DNA of 64,000 nucleotides from an uncultured Clostridia bacterium (GTDB taxonomy: Bacteria; Bacillota; Clostridia; TANB77; CAG-508), in the NCBI GenBank assembly GCA_944392605.1, contig CALXXE010000004.1, positions 1 to 64,000 on the forward strand, given 5' to 3'. Below the pieces are notes generated by a model. That model was not told the origin of the DNA, made no database searches, and saw only the letters and a program-made list of their open reading frames with translations. Below are positions 24,970 through 34,646 of this stretch, one piece after another; positions within the stretch are counted from its first letter, which is position 1; each line of letters starts with the position of its first letter. The position numbers and the translations under genes were made by a program.

Positions 24970-24998
24970 TTGCAAAAAAAAACAATAAGTGTTATAAT
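24970..24998 (+). promoter_or_regulatory. Promoter of small membrane protein gene
   Basis: TTGCAA (24970-24975), 17 bp, TATAAT (24993-24998), 37 bp before the ATG at 25035. Confidence 0.75.
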
Positions 24999-25034
24999 AG
25001 AAAAGTACAAAAGGAAAAATGAAGAGGTGGAAAG

Positions 25035-25385
25035 ATGACAGCAATATTGGCAGTAATATATATATTAATATTTATTATATTTGCATTAGTAGCATATGCT
25101 GTATTACAGATAAAATTATTTGGAATGAGAGTAAAAGATTTTTGGTCATTTATTGAAGCAAACCAAATGCTTGATAAATTATATAAATTTGCAAAACAAT
25201 ACGAAGCAATGTCACCACAAGAGCAGATAATTTATTTGTCAGAAGCGGAGAAAATATTTAAAGCTTTTGATAATGTTCCAAATGAGTTATGGGAAGAAGA
25301 ATATGATAAATATAAAGAAGTTTTAAGTAAATATAAAGATATAAAGATGTTAAGATGGGCAGATACATCAAGACAAAAAAATTAA
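25035..25385 (+). CDS. Small single-pass membrane protein (116 aa)
   Basis: Not recognised. An N-terminal hydrophobic helix (residues 2-26, AILAVIYILIFIIFALVAYA) is followed by a charged helical cytoplasmic or external part (LDKLYKFAKQYEAMSPQEQ, EEYDKYKEVLSKYKD). ATG 25035 follows GAGGTGG. It has its own promoter and a strong terminator, so it is expressed alone. Confidence 0.65.
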   Translation: MTAILAVIYILIFIIFALVAYAVLQIKLFGMRVKDFWSFIEANQMLDKLYKFAKQYEAMSPQEQIIYLSEAEKIFKAFDNVPNELWEEEYDKYKEVLSKYKDIKMLRWADTSRQKN

Positions 25386-25435
25386 GAAGGAAAATCCCCT
25401 AGTGATAGATATTCACTAGGGGATAAATGCTTCTT
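25384..25435. terminator. Strong bidirectional terminator
   Basis: A perfect 12-bp GC-containing stem (25394-25405 with 25413-25424) is enclosed by an outer 6-bp stem AAGAAG/CTTCTT. It lies between two convergent genes. Confidence 0.85.
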
Positions 25436-25442
25436 AGTTATT

Positions 25443-26192
25443 CTACTCTACTACAGGGCAAGTACTCCAAAGAAAAATTTGGTTTGTTTTACACCAATCT
25501 ACTAGTTGAGAATGAAACATATCACGAAATTCCATAAAATCAAAATCTTTTATATCATCAAAAGAAAATATTTTAAAAATTTTTGCTTTGCTGATAGAAA
25601 GATATTCATCATATGGAATCTGTAAACTGGAATCAGTATCAAATACATAGCCATTATTTAAATAAAGCGTATGCATATGAAAGTCTGTGTTTTTATGTAC
25701 AGAAGTATCAATGTCATCAATGGCTAGAAAGATAATAGCTCCTTCTCTTAAAAGTTTTAATAGCTCAAAAGAAACAGAATAACAAGAGCTAGCAACTTTT
25801 TGTAAAGATATAAGTTTGTAAAGCTCTAAGTATTCTTCTCTTATCTTTTTAAATTGTTTCCGTGTAATCGCCTTACCTTTCCTAGTATATATATTAAAAT
25901 ATAGTAAAGAATACAACTTAGAAATTATAGGAATCTTAGCTCCAAATTTAAAGGAAACCAAAATAAATATAATCTCTATTGGTAGCATTATAGAAAAAGC
26001 AATTAAAAAGTCTAGTTCAAAAAATACAATTAAGTAATCAAAAACAATACCTACCGGAATTACAACCATTAAAACAAAAGCGAAAACAGAAAGCATTGAT
26101 GCTGAAAAAATTGGATATTCCATAATCATCATCCATTTCTGGTCTTCAGTATTAAGCTTTGAAATACGTTTCCGAAAAGCAGACTTAAGCAT
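25443..26192 (-). CDS. Membrane protein with papain-like Cys/His/Asp signature; foreign codon usage
   Basis: Not assigned to a family. After a basic N-terminus there are two or three membrane helices (residues 30-95), then a basic linker and a soluble C-terminal domain. Its residues could form a papain/transglutaminase-like triad: Cys in ASSCYSVSFELLKLL, His in MHTLYLNNGYVFDTD and Asp in the same segment. The ATG at 26192 follows AAAGGA; the longer frame from 26258 begins in the promoter (TTGACT, 17 bp, TACAAT at 26258-26230) and is rejected. It has two in-frame CGG codons (F-CGG-K and T-CGG-K), unique among intact genes here, suggesting transfer. Confidence 0.6.
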   Translation of the reverse strand: MLKSAFRKRISKLNTEDQKWMMIMEYPIFSASMLSVFAFVLMVVIPVGIVFDYLIVFFELDFLIAFSIMLPIEIIFILVSFKFGAKIPIISKLYSLLYFNIYTRKGKAITRKQFKKIREEYLELYKLISLQKVASSCYSVSFELLKLLREGAIIFLAIDDIDTSVHKNTDFHMHTLYLNNGYVFDTDSSLQIPYDEYLSISKAKIFKIFSFDDIKDFDFMEFRDMFHSQLVDWCKTNQIFLWSTCPVVE

Positions 26193-26229
26193 TTCTAATC
26201 CTTTCAACGCTCTTGCGTTTACATAAATC

Positions 26230-26258
26230 ATTGTAGCAAATTTATATAAAAAAGTCAA
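26230..26258 (-). promoter_or_regulatory. Minus-strand promoter
   Basis: Reading the minus strand: TTGACT (26258-26253), 17 bp, TACAAT (26235-26230). It drives the gene that starts at 26192. Confidence 0.75.
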
Positions 26259-26299
26259 ATTAAAAAGAGAGGAGAACCCCTCTTAAAGAATATATTCAT

Positions 26300-26836
26300 T
26301 TAAAATTTTATAATAACCAAACTTAAGAAAACATAAGCATAACGGAAAGCTTTTTTCATAAACAATCTAGATTTTAATACTTCAAAAGTTTCTGACATGG
26401 CACATTGTTTATCAACAAAAGTTAATATGAAACCTTCTAGTGATTTAGGAAATTCAACTGTAACTGGCCACATATGTTTTATAATCATATCTTTTTCTTT
26501 TTCATTTAAATCAAATAATTTACAAGCATTTTCACAAGCGATTTTACCATGTGTAAATGCATGAAGACCTTTTCTATCTGGTTGTCTTTTTCTCCAATCA
26601 TATAAAAATAAGTCATGAAGCATAGCAGCTCTTGTTGCTGATTTATAATCTAAATTATATTTTTTACAGATTAAGTAACAGTAATATGCAGCTGTATAAC
26701 AATGGTCAAAACATGTTGTTTCATAATGTTGCCTAAAATTTTTCATTTGCAAAACTGTTTCGTTTGTAATTAATGGATTAATGATTTCCTGAAATTCTTT
26801 ATCATTTTCCATTAAATCTTTCATATATTCTTTCAT
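26300..26836 (-). CDS. HD-domain metal-dependent hydrolase
   Basis: The HD superfamily ligands are visible: His in TTCFDHCYTAAYY, then the HD pair in RAAMLHDLFLYDW near residue 73 and a further His/Asp in GKIACENA and IIKHMWP. 178 aa. Substrates of this YedJ/YfbR-like group are nucleotides or other phosphoesters; nothing here specifies which. The ATG at 26836 follows AAAGGGG on the minus strand. It lies 18 bp downstream of the YbaK gene, so the two are co-transcribed. Confidence 0.85.
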   Translation of the reverse strand: MKEYMKDLMENDKEFQEIINPLITNETVLQMKNFRQHYETTCFDHCYTAAYYCYLICKKYNLDYKSATRAAMLHDLFLYDWRKRQPDRKGLHAFTHGKIACENACKLFDLNEKEKDMIIKHMWPVTVEFPKSLEGFILTFVDKQCAMSETFEVLKSRLFMKKAFRYAYVFLSLVIIKF

Positions 26837-26854
26837 AAATTTTCCCCTTTAAAA

Positions 26855-27331
26855 TTATAAATTTATGATTTCATAATTAAAATTCATCTCTTGTAAAAAT
26901 TTTAATATATCATTCGTATTTATTAACATAGTAGCTGTATTATCATTAGGATGGAATGTAATAAGTTCTTCATCAAAAAGTTCTTTATCAATATAAGTTT
27001 TTATATCATGCTCTTTATTATTTATTAATCCAAATACAGAAACCATTCCAGGAGTTAAATTCATTTTTTCTTTTAAATTATTTTCACTTGCGAAATGTAA
27101 TCTATCTTGGGTTAATTTACTTACTTTTTTTATATCTAATCTTTTAGTGTCTTTAATGATAAAGAGATAAAAATTTTTATCATTTTTTCCAGATAAAAAT
27201 AAATTTTTTGCTTTACTACATTTTATATCTTTTACATAAAAATCAGCTTCTTCCGATGTGTATACAGCTGGATGATAAATTATATCAAATTTAATATTTA
27301 ATTTGTTCAAAATTTCTATTACTTCATTCAT
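26855..27331 (-). CDS. YbaK/ProX-type aminoacyl-tRNA deacylase
   Basis: Trans-editing domain that hydrolyses mischarged tRNA (Ala- or Cys-tRNA(Pro) type). The family patterns FDIIYHPAVYTSEEA, SKAKNLFLSG, the lysine-bearing FYLFIIKDTKRLDIKKV and NLTPGMVSVFGLIN are all present. 158 aa, normal for the single-domain ProX/PrdX group. It is the first gene of a two-gene minus-strand unit with the HD hydrolase. Confidence 0.92.
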   Translation of the reverse strand: MNEVIEILNKLNIKFDIIYHPAVYTSEEADFYVKDIKCSKAKNLFLSGKNDKNFYLFIIKDTKRLDIKKVSKLTQDRLHFASENNLKEKMNLTPGMVSVFGLINNKEHDIKTYIDKELFDEELITFHPNDNTATMLINTNDILKFLQEMNFNYEIINL

Positions 27332-27553
27332 ATTACCCTCTAATAATAATTATATCATATATAAAATAAACTGTGCAATCAATCTGGTAAAAATTAATAA
27401 AATATTAATTAATGATATTTATATATAAGGATAAGAAAAAGAACATAATAATAAAAAAGGAGTTTAATAAAAAATTAAGAAATATAAAAACCTTGAAAAA
27501 CTAACGGAAATAGGCAAAAGAGCAAAAAAATTAATAAAATTCATGGAAAAATA

Positions 27554-27582
27554 TTGCAATAATTTGCATTTGATAGTATAAT
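27554..27582 (+). promoter_or_regulatory. Promoter of glycosyltransferase gene
   Basis: TTGCAA (27554-27559), 17 bp, TATAAT (27577-27582). The rest of the 308-bp gap 27332-27639 holds no ORF or structure that I can support. Confidence 0.75.
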
Positions 27583-27639
27583 AGAAAAGGTAGCATAATA
27601 ATATTAACAAGGATATTATTAAAAAAGAGAGGTAGAAAA

Positions 27640-28887
27640 ATGGATTATTTATATATACTAAGAGAAGCTTTAGTATGGGTAATAACAATATTTTGGTTAT
27701 ATAATATTTTAGTAAGTTTATGTTCTTTAGTAAAAATAAAAGACAAACCATTAAAAGTAAAAAAAGACCATAGATTTATGGCAATAATACCAGCTCATAA
27801 TGAAGAAGCCGTAGTAAAAAACTTAATAGATAGTCTTAAAGCACAAAATTATAATAAGGACTTATATGATATTTATGTAATAGCAGATAACTGTACAGAT
27901 AATACAGCACAAATTGCAAGAGATGCAGGAGCAATTGTATATGAAAGATTTAATGCTAGTAAGAAAACAAAAGGTTATGCATTAGATTGGTTCTTACAAC
28001 AAAAAATAAAAGAAGATGCTCCATATGATGCATTCTTTGTATTTGATGCAGATAATATTGTAGATCCTGATTTTATAAAAAATATGAATAAGCACCTTTG
28101 CCAAGGCGAAGATGTAGTACAAGGATATAGAGACATTAAAAACCCAACAGATAACTGGATTGCAGCAGGATATGCATTATTCTATTGGACAATGCACAGA
28201 TTTTATCATTTAGCAAGATATAATATAGGATTATCACCATTATTAAATGGTACAGGATTTATGGTAAGATTTGATGTTGTAAAACCACAAGGATGGGATA
28301 CAGTAACATTAACAGAGGATATTGAATTCTCATTAAAAAGAATAATAAAAGGTAAAAAGTTAGGTTGGGCAACAGATGCAATAGTATATGATGAACAACC
28401 AACAGGATTTAAACAAAGTTGGTCTCAAAGAAGTAGATGGACAGTTGGACATATACAATGTATAAAAGAATATACAAAAGATTTAGCAGTAGCTGCTAAA
28501 GAAAATAAATCAATGGTAAATGTTGATGGACTATTATATATTGCAGGAAGTATACCAATGTTTATAATAACAATAGTATTATTGTTTACAAACTTCTTGA
28601 TGTATGCAGGAGATGGAATGACACAAGCAGAACTTATAGAAAATATCATGAGATATTTGATACCAACATTCTTATTACCAATAGGTACAGCAGCAATAGC
28701 AATGTTCTTAGATAAAAGACCAATCAAACCAATGCTTAAAGGTCTTGCTTGTTACCCATTATTTATGGGTTCATGGTTATTAATAAACTTCAAATGTTTA
28801 TTCAAGAGAGAGACAACATGGGAGAAGATAAACCATGTAAGAGATATAAAAATTGCAGAAGCAGGATTACAAGAAGAAAGAAATTAA
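27640..28887 (+). CDS. Processive family 2 glycosyltransferase
   Basis: Membrane GT2 of the hyaluronan/cellulose/N-acetylglucosaminyl type. After an N-terminal membrane helix come the nucleotide-sugar motif AIIPAHNEEAVVKNLI near residue 48, the metal-binding DxD as VFDADN near 130, the acceptor TED motif (TLTEDIEF) near 225 and QRSRWTVGH (QxxRW) near 265. Three C-terminal membrane helices form the export channel. 415 aa. It probably makes or extends a surface polysaccharide. ATG 27640 follows GAGAGG. It is transcribed alone. Confidence 0.88.
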   Translation: MDYLYILREALVWVITIFWLYNILVSLCSLVKIKDKPLKVKKDHRFMAIIPAHNEEAVVKNLIDSLKAQNYNKDLYDIYVIADNCTDNTAQIARDAGAIVYERFNASKKTKGYALDWFLQQKIKEDAPYDAFFVFDADNIVDPDFIKNMNKHLCQGEDVVQGYRDIKNPTDNWIAAGYALFYWTMHRFYHLARYNIGLSPLLNGTGFMVRFDVVKPQGWDTVTLTEDIEFSLKRIIKGKKLGWATDAIVYDEQPTGFKQSWSQRSRWTVGHIQCIKEYTKDLAVAAKENKSMVNVDGLLYIAGSIPMFIITIVLLFTNFLMYAGDGMTQAELIENIMRYLIPTFLLPIGTAAIAMFLDKRPIKPMLKGLACYPLFMGSWLLINFKCLFKRETTWEKINHVRDIKIAEAGLQEERN

Positions 28888-28891
28888 TCAT

Positions 28892-28920
28892 AAAGTTGGC
28901 GGGAGCCAACTTTAAATTTT
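28892..28920 (+). terminator. Intrinsic terminator
   Basis: A 9-bp stem AAAGTTGGC/GCCAACTTT (28892-28900 with 28905-28913), a GGGA loop and a T-rich tail. Confidence 0.85.
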
Positions 28921-28952
28921 TCTAAATAAATGGAAAAAAATTAGCAAAATAC

Positions 28953-29033
28953 TTGCATTTATACCAAAAATTGGGTATAATAATATAGGTAACTTAAAAG
29001 TTTAGCAGAAGAGTGGGAGCAAATCCCACTCTT
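28953..29033 (+). promoter_or_regulatory. rimP-nusA-infB operon promoter and leader hairpin
   Basis: TTGCAT (28953-28958), 17 bp, TATAAT (28976-28981). The leader then forms a perfect 10-bp stem (29009-29018 with 29024-29033) without a T run, so it is a leader structure rather than a terminator. It could control this NusA/IF2-encoding operon. Confidence 0.7.
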
Positions 29034-29060
29034 GATTAGTATAAAAGGGAGTGTGATACT

Positions 29061-29519
29061 TTGTCAAAGGTAGAAGAAAAAGTAGAAAGTTTAATTAAAA
29101 AGAATGTAGAAGATTTAGGCTATGAACTTTATGATGTAGAATACAGTAAAGAAGGGAAAGATTATTACTTAAATATTTATATAGACAGTAAAAAAGGAAT
29201 AGACTTAAATGACTGTGAAAAAGTAAACAATGAAATAAATCCTTTAATAGATTCTGCAGATTTCATAAAAGATAGTTACTTTTTAGTAGTATCTTCACCA
29301 GGAGTTGAAAGAGTACTTCGAAAAGATAAACACTTGGAAGATAATATAGGAACTGAAGTAAATGTAAAACTATTTAAGAAAGATGATTTAGGAAAAAAAG
29401 AACATATAGGAATTTTAAAAAGTTTTGATAAAGATAAAATCACATTAGAAGTAGAAGAAAATGAAATAGAAATAGAAAGAAAAAATATAGCACAAATAAA
29501 AACGGTTTATAATTGGTAA
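29061..29519 (+). CDS. rimP: Ribosome maturation factor RimP
   Basis: Assembly factor for the 30S subunit, 152 aa. The N-terminal domain starts SKVEEKVESLIKKNVEDLGY and includes the conserved LNIYIDSKKGIDLNDCEKV segment. The C-terminal SH3-like domain has the family signature YFLVVSSPGVERVLRK. The start codon is TTG 29061, after GGGAGTG. It is the first gene of the classical block rimP-nusA-ylxR-ylxQ-infB. Confidence 0.95.
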   Translation: MSKVEEKVESLIKKNVEDLGYELYDVEYSKEGKDYYLNIYIDSKKGIDLNDCEKVNNEINPLIDSADFIKDSYFLVVSSPGVERVLRKDKHLEDNIGTEVNVKLFKKDDLGKKEHIGILKSFDKDKITLEVEENEIEIERKNIAQIKTVYNW

Positions 29520-29532
29520 GGAGGAATATAAA

Positions 29533-30660
29533 ATGAAAGAAAAAGAAGAACCAGCAATAGACAACAAAGAATTAATCTTAGCATTAGAAGATTTAGAAAA
29601 AGAAAAAGGAATGAACAAAGATTATATTTTAGATTCAATAGAAACAGCTTTAGTTACAGCATATAAAAGAAACTTTGATTCTCTAGAAAATGTAAAAGTA
29701 GTAATGGATAGAAAAACAGGTGCAACACATGTGTATTCAGTAAAACAAATAGTAGAAAAAGTAGAAAATCCAGAAGTAGAAATAAGCTTAAAGGATGCAC
29801 AAAAAATAAACCCAGATTTAGGACTAGAAGATACAGTAGATATAGAAATAGTACCAAGAAACTTTGGTAGAATCGCAGCTCAAACTGCAAAGCAAGTAAT
29901 AATACAAAAACTAAGAGAAGCAGAAAGAGAAATTGTGTATAATGAATTTAATGATAGAAAAGGTGAAATAGTATCAGGAATAATTCAAAAGGCAGATAAG
30001 AATATAGTTGTAATGGATTTAGGAAAACTAGAAGGTGTAATGCCAGCTAAAGAACAAATACCAACAGAACATTACAGAGTAAATGATAAAATAAAAGGAT
30101 ATGTATTAGATGTAAAAAAGGAACAAAAAGGAGCTCCACAAGTAATAGTATCTAGAAGTCATCCTGATTTTGTAAGAAAATTATTAGAATTTGAAATACC
30201 AGAAATATATGAAGGAGTAATAGAAATAAAAAGTGTTTCTAGAGACCCAGGATATAGGAGTAAAGTTGCAGTATATTCACCAGATCCAAACATAGACCCA
30301 GTAGGTTCTTGTGTAGGACAAAAAGGTGTTAGAATACAAAATGTTATAAATGAGTTAAATGGGGAAAAAATTGATGTAATAGAATGGAACGAAGACCCAT
30401 CAATATATATTGCTGCAAGCTTACTTCCAGCACAAGTATTAGCAGTAGATGTAAAACAAGAAGAAAAATTTGCACAAGTAATTGTTCCTGATAATCAATT
30501 ATCTTTAGCAATTGGTAAATCAGGACAAAATGCAAGACTAGCAGCAAAATTAACAGATTGGAAAATAGATATAAAATCAGAAACACAATTTAGAAATATG
30601 CTTATGGAGAATCAAGAAAACGCAAAAAACGAGGAAAGTGAAGAAGATAAAGCAGAATAA
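29533..30660 (+). CDS. nusA: Transcription termination/antitermination factor NusA
   Basis: N-terminal RNA-polymerase binding domain (residues 1-130), an S1 domain (KGEIVSGIIQKADKNIVVMD near 140) and two KH domains (VGSCVGQKGVRIQNVINEL near 258; LSLAIGKSGQNARLAAKLT near 325). It ends at 375 aa with an acidic tail, like other Gram-positive NusA proteins without the extra C-terminal acidic repeats. It modulates pausing, termination and antitermination. ATG 29533 follows GGAGG. Confidence 0.96.
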   Translation: MKEKEEPAIDNKELILALEDLEKEKGMNKDYILDSIETALVTAYKRNFDSLENVKVVMDRKTGATHVYSVKQIVEKVENPEVEISLKDAQKINPDLGLEDTVDIEIVPRNFGRIAAQTAKQVIIQKLREAEREIVYNEFNDRKGEIVSGIIQKADKNIVVMDLGKLEGVMPAKEQIPTEHYRVNDKIKGYVLDVKKEQKGAPQVIVSRSHPDFVRKLLEFEIPEIYEGVIEIKSVSRDPGYRSKVAVYSPDPNIDPVGSCVGQKGVRIQNVINELNGEKIDVIEWNEDPSIYIAASLLPAQVLAVDVKQEEKFAQVIVPDNQLSLAIGKSGQNARLAAKLTDWKIDIKSETQFRNMLMENQENAKNEESEEDKAE

Positions 30661-30698
30661 AATGTAAAACTGAACATAAAATAAGAAAGGGGAATAAT

Positions 30699-30959
30699 AT
30701 GAGACAACCACCAGAAAGAACATGTATGGGTTGTAACGTAAAAAAGCCCAAAAAAGAATTTATAAGAATTGTAAAAAGTAAAACAGGTGAAATAGATATA
30801 GACAGAACAGGTAAAATGCCAGGTAGAGGCGCATATATTTGTGATAATATAGAATGTTTAGAAAAATTAATAAAGTCAAAAAGGTTAGAAAAGGTATTTG
30901 AAACAAAAATATCTGATGAAATTTATGATAAATTAAGAGGTGTAATACTTGATAAATAA
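30699..30959 (+). CDS. ylxR: YlxR / RnpM RNA-binding protein
   Basis: An 86-aa protein with the family's opening RQPPERTCMGCNVKKPKKEF and GRGAYICDNIECLEK. YlxR folds have been linked to RNase P modulation (RnpM) and nucleoid functions. ATG 30699 follows GAAAGGGG. The stop overlaps the start of ylxQ. Confidence 0.93.
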   Translation: MRQPPERTCMGCNVKKPKKEFIRIVKSKTGEIDIDRTGKMPGRGAYICDNIECLEKLIKSKRLEKVFETKISDEIYDKLRGVILDK

Positions 30960-31269
30960 TAAAATATTGGGATTAATTGGATTAGCTGCAAGAGCTAGAA
31001 AGGTTTGCTTTGGCGCTGACAGCGTAGAAGAAAGAACAAATAAAAAGAAAGTAAAATTGCTTATCGTGGCAGAGGATGCATCAGAAAGAACGAAAGATAA
31101 ATTTAGTAAAATAGCTGAGAAAGAAAATGTGCCAATAATAATTAAAGGAGAAATAGAGGCTTTAAGTAAAGCGATTGGTAAATCAAATAAAGCAATAATA
31201 GGAATAGAAGATATAAATTTATCTAATGAAATACAAAGAATAAATAATGGGGGTGAAGCTATTGGGTAA
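30949..31269 (+). CDS. ylxQ: YlxQ, L7Ae-family RNA-binding protein
   Basis: A 106-aa L7Ae/L30e/Gadd45 fold protein ([20 protein letters not shown], then [17 protein letters not shown]), predicted to bind kink-turn RNA. The start is TTG 30949 with GAGGTG upstream; it overlaps ylxR by 11 bp and runs 8 bp into infB, so all three are translationally coupled. Confidence 0.92.
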   Translation: MINNKILGLIGLAARARKVCFGADSVEERTNKKKVKLLIVAEDASERTKDKFSKIAEKENVPIIIKGEIEALSKAIGKSNKAIIGIEDINLSNEIQRINNGGEAIG

Positions 31270-34123
31270 GATAAAAATATATGAAATAGCTAAAAAATTT
31301 AACTTAAATAGTAAAGAGGTATTAGAAGTAGCACAAAAACTAAATATTGATGCGAAGAGCCACTTAAGCGGAGTAGAAGAAGATGAAGCAAAAAAAATAG
31401 AAGAAGCATTAAGTGGAAATAAATCAAAGAAACAAGAAAAACAAGCAAGTAATAAAGGAAAAGCTGATAGTAAAAAAGAAGAAAAAGCACCTGTTATTAT
31501 TAGAAGAGAAGTAATTATATCAGAAGAAGATGAGCAAGCAAAGAAAAAAGAAATGGATAAAAAACAAGCAAAGAAGAATAATGTTGGTTTTGTTGAGAGA
31601 AAACAAAACAAAGATTATAATATAGTTTATAGAAATAAACCAAGCAAACCGATGACAGTAAGTGAGTTATTTGGTCTAAATAAAGAAGAGCCTAAAAAGG
31701 AAAAAGTAAAAGAAGAAAAAGTAGTTACTAAAGAAGAGAAAAAAGAAGAAATAAAACAAGAAGTTAAACCAAAGGTGGAAGATAAAAAGCCATCTAATGA
31801 AGTTACTACCAATAATAATGTAAGCAAAGATATTAAAGAAAATAAAGATAATAGAGACTATAATAACAGACAAAACAGAAATAACAATAATAATCAAAAC
31901 GGTAATTATCGTAAAAATAATAGAAACGATAATCATTTTAATAATAATGGTAATAATAGATATAATAACAATAACAGAAACAACAATGGAAATAATGGAA
32001 ATGGTGGACGTTCCGGAAAAAGACCACTTGATGCAAGAGGAATAGAGAAAAATATTAAGAATATTATGTCTCAAGAAACAGCTGAAAAAGAACAAATAAG
32101 AGAATATAATAGAGGAATTGATAAACAAAAAAATAATAGCCGTTTTGAAGAAAATAATAAAAAGAAGAATAAATCAAGAAGAAATAGTCATAGTTCTGAT
32201 TTTGATGAAGGAAAACTAAAATCATTAAAACAAACAAGCAAACTATCAAATATGTTTGATGATCAAGATGGTGGAATGCTTGACTACTACGATTTAACAA
32301 CAGAACGTGGTAGAAAAGGAAAGAAGAGAAAAAATCAAAATCAAGAAGAAAGAAATAAGCAAAAAATATTTAAGCTTACAGAAATAGAAATTCCAGAAAG
32401 TATTACAGTAAAAGATTTTGCGGCTGAAATGAAGAAAACAACAGCAGACGTTATTAAAAAATTGTTGGGCTATGGAATAATGGCAACGATAAACCAAGAA
32501 ATAGATTTTGATACAGCTTATTTAATAGCACAAGAATTTGGAATCACAGCTAAGAAAAAAGAAGTTGTAACAGATGAAGATATTTTATTCGATGAATCAG
32601 AAGATAGAGAAGAAGAATTAGTTACAAGACCACCAGTTATTGTTGTTATGGGACACGTAGACCATGGAAAAACTTCACTTCTAGATACAATAAGAAAAAC
32701 AAATGTTATTGAAGGAGAAGCTGGAGGAATTACTCAAGCGATTGGTGCTTATAAAGTTAAAGTAAATGATAGAGAAATTACTTTCTTAGATACACCAGGA
32801 CATGAAGCTTTTACTGCAATGAGAGCAAGAGGTGCTCAAATTACAGATATAGCAATATTAGTTGTTGCTGCAAATGATGGTGTAATGCCACAAACGATTG
32901 AAGCTATAAATCATGCCAAATCAGCTGGAATACCAATAATAGTTGCAATTAATAAAATAGATTTGCCGGACTCAAATCCAGACAAAGTAAAACAAGAATT
33001 AATGGCTTATGACTTAGTACCAGAAGAATGGGGTGGAGATACTATATTTGTTCCAATCTCTGCGAAAAATGGTACAAATATAGATCAATTATTAGAAATG
33101 GTACTATTAGAAGCAGATATGTTAGAATTAAAAGCAAACCCACATAAACAAGCAAAAGGTGCAGTAATAGAAGCTAAATTAGATAAAGCAAGAGGTGCAA
33201 TTGCAACAGTATTAGTACAAAGAGGAACATTAGATGTAGGTGATACTATTGTTGTTGGTTCTTCTATTGGTAGAATAAGAGCAATGAAAGATGATAAAGG
33301 AAAATCTGTAAAATCAGCGGGACCATCTACACCAGTAGAAATTATGGGATTAACAGAAGTTCCAGAAGCAGGGGACACATTCTATGAAGTTAAGAATGAA
33401 AAAGTTGCAAAACATCTAATAGAAAGAAGAAAGAATCAAGCAAGGGAAAAAGCAATTAATCAAGCAACTAAAGTAACATTAGATAATTTATTTAGTCAAA
33501 TGGAAGAAGGAAAACTAAAAGTATTAAACTTAATTGTTAAAGCAGATGTTCAAGGTTCTGTTGAAGCAGTTAAACAATCTTTAGAAAAACTTGAAAACGA
33601 AGAAGTTAAAGTAAAAGTAATTCACGCAGCAGTTGGTGCTGTAAATCAATCAGATGTTACACTTGCTAAAGTTTCAAATGCTATTATCATTGCATTTAAT
33701 GTAAGACCTGATAATGTGGCTAAAGAAGAAGCCAAGAAAGATGAAGTTGAAATTAAGCAATATTCAGTAATTTATCAAGCAATAGAAGATGTTGAAGCAG
33801 CGATGAAGGGAATGTTAGCACCTAAATATGAAGAAAAAGTAATAGGTAATGTGGAAGTTAGACAAACATTTAGAATATCAAATGTTGGAACTATTGCAGG
33901 TGCATATGTATTATCAGGAAAAGTAGAAAGAAATGCAGGAGTAAGAGTAATTCGTGATAATGTTGTTATTCATGACGGTCGCTTAGCAACACTTAAGAGA
34001 TTTAAAGATGATGTTAAAGAAGTAGGAAAAGGATTTGAATGTGGAATGCAAATTGAGAACTACAATGACCTTAAAGAAGGAGACATCATAGAAGTATATG
34101 TTATGGAAGAAATAAAAAGATAA
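31262..34123 (+). CDS. infB: Translation initiation factor IF-2
   Basis: GTPase that brings fMet-tRNA to the ribosome. The N-terminal IF2 domain ([20 protein letters not shown]) is followed by a long charged linker that includes an Asn-rich stretch of about 60 residues (residues 200-260). The G domain has [12 protein letters not shown] near 461, [11 protein letters not shown] and NKID; the C-terminal domains II-IV end at 953 aa. TTG 31262 is taken as start because GGGGGTGA precedes it and the family begins at this lysine-rich helix; ATG 31247 and GTG 31253 lie in or before the SD. Confidence 0.95.
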   Translation: MGKIKIYEIAKKFNLNSKEVLEVAQKLNIDAKSHLSGVEEDEAKKIEEALSGNKSKKQEKQASNKGKADSKKEEKAPVIIRREVIISEEDEQAKKKEMDKKQAKKNNVGFVERKQNKDYNIVYRNKPSKPMTVSELFGLNKEEPKKEKVKEEKVVTKEEKKEEIKQEVKPKVEDKKPSNEVTTNNNVSKDIKENKDNRDYNNRQNRNNNNNQNGNYRKNNRNDNHFNNNGNNRYNNNNRNNNGNNGNGGRSGKRPLDARGIEKNIKNIMSQETAEKEQIREYNRGIDKQKNNSRFEENNKKKNKSRRNSHSSDFDEGKLKSLKQTSKLSNMFDDQDGGMLDYYDLTTERGRKGKKRKNQNQEERNKQKIFKLTEIEIPESITVKDFAAEMKKTTADVIKKLLGYGIMATINQEIDFDTAYLIAQEFGITAKKKEVVTDEDILFDESEDREEELVTRPPVIVVMGHVDHGKTSLLDTIRKTNVIEGEAGGITQAIGAYKVKVNDREITFLDTPGHEAFTAMRARGAQITDIAILVVAANDGVMPQTIEAINHAKSAGIPIIVAINKIDLPDSNPDKVKQELMAYDLVPEEWGGDTIFVPISAKNGTNIDQLLEMVLLEADMLELKANPHKQAKGAVIEAKLDKARGAIATVLVQRGTLDVGDTIVVGSSIGRIRAMKDDKGKSVKSAGPSTPVEIMGLTEVPEAGDTFYEVKNEKVAKHLIERRKNQAREKAINQATKVTLDNLFSQMEEGKLKVLNLIVKADVQGSVEAVKQSLEKLENEEVKVKVIHAAVGAVNQSDVTLAKVSNAIIIAFNVRPDNVAKEEAKKDEVEIKQYSVIYQAIEDVEAAMKGMLAPKYEEKVIGNVEVRQTFRISNVGTIAGAYVLSGKVERNAGVRVIRDNVVIHDGRLATLKRFKDDVKEVGKGFECGMQIENYNDLKEGDIIEVYVMEEIKR

Positions 34124-34181
34124 AACAATAAAGAAATAAGAATAATTAAAAAGATAAAACAATAAAGAAATAAGAATAATT
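34114..34181 (+). repeat. Perfect tandem duplication, 2 x 34 bp
   Basis: The 34-bp unit at 34114-34147 is repeated exactly at 34148-34181. The first copy begins inside the last codons of infB and includes its stop; the second lies wholly downstream. This is probably replication slippage. Confidence 0.92.
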
Positions 34182-34200
34182 AAAGAATAATAAGAAAACC

Positions 34201-34251
34201 ATCCTTTTTTCTCTAAAAATGTTTTACAAATAAGAAAGGAGAAAAAAGGAT
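34201..34251 (+). repeat. 13-bp inverted repeat in rbfA leader
   Basis: 34201-34213 pairs perfectly with 34239-34251 across a 25-nt loop, ending 26 bp before rbfA. It is an mRNA stem-loop between infB and rbfA, without a T run. Confidence 0.75.
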
Positions 34252-34277
34252 ATTCTTTCTATAAAGGAGGAATTAAA

Positions 34278-34646
34278 ATGCCAGAGAGTAAAAGTAGATT
34301 AGAAAGAATTAATGAACAATATAAGAAAGAACTTAGCCAAATTATAAATTACGAACTAAAAAATCCAAATGCTACAGGAATGATTAGTGTAACTAAAGTA
34401 AAAGTTACAAATGACTTGAAATTTGCAAAAGTATCTGTAAGTATCTTAAATGCAAAAGATGTAAAACAAACTTTAGCAGCACTAAAAAAATCAGCAGGAT
34501 TTATTCGTAGTGAGCTTGCAAGAAGGGTAAATCTTAGAAATACACCAGAAATTATTTTTGAATTAGATGATTCTTTGGAATATGGAGCAAGAATCGATAG
34601 TATATTAAAAGAGATAATGCCAAAAAAGGAAGAGGAGAATAAATAA
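34278..34646 (+). CDS. rbfA: Ribosome-binding factor A
   Basis: KH-like cold-shock ribosome assembly factor of 122 aa. The family pattern RLERINEQYKKELSQII, the VTKVKVTNDLKFAKVSVSI strand pair and the C-terminal TPEIIFELDDSLEYGARID are clear. ATG 34278 follows AAAGGAGG. The stop overlaps the first base of nrnA, so the two are coupled. Confidence 0.95.
   Translation: MPESKSRLERINEQYKKELSQIINYELKNPNATGMISVTKVKVTNDLKFAKVSVSILNAKDVKQTLAALKKSAGFIRSELARRVNLRNTPEIIFELDDSLEYGARIDSILKEIMPKKEEENK

Noticed and set aside
26193-26258. Longer start of the papain-like membrane protein
   Set aside because: These bases form a consensus promoter (TTGACT-17-TACAAT); a better SD precedes the ATG at 26192.
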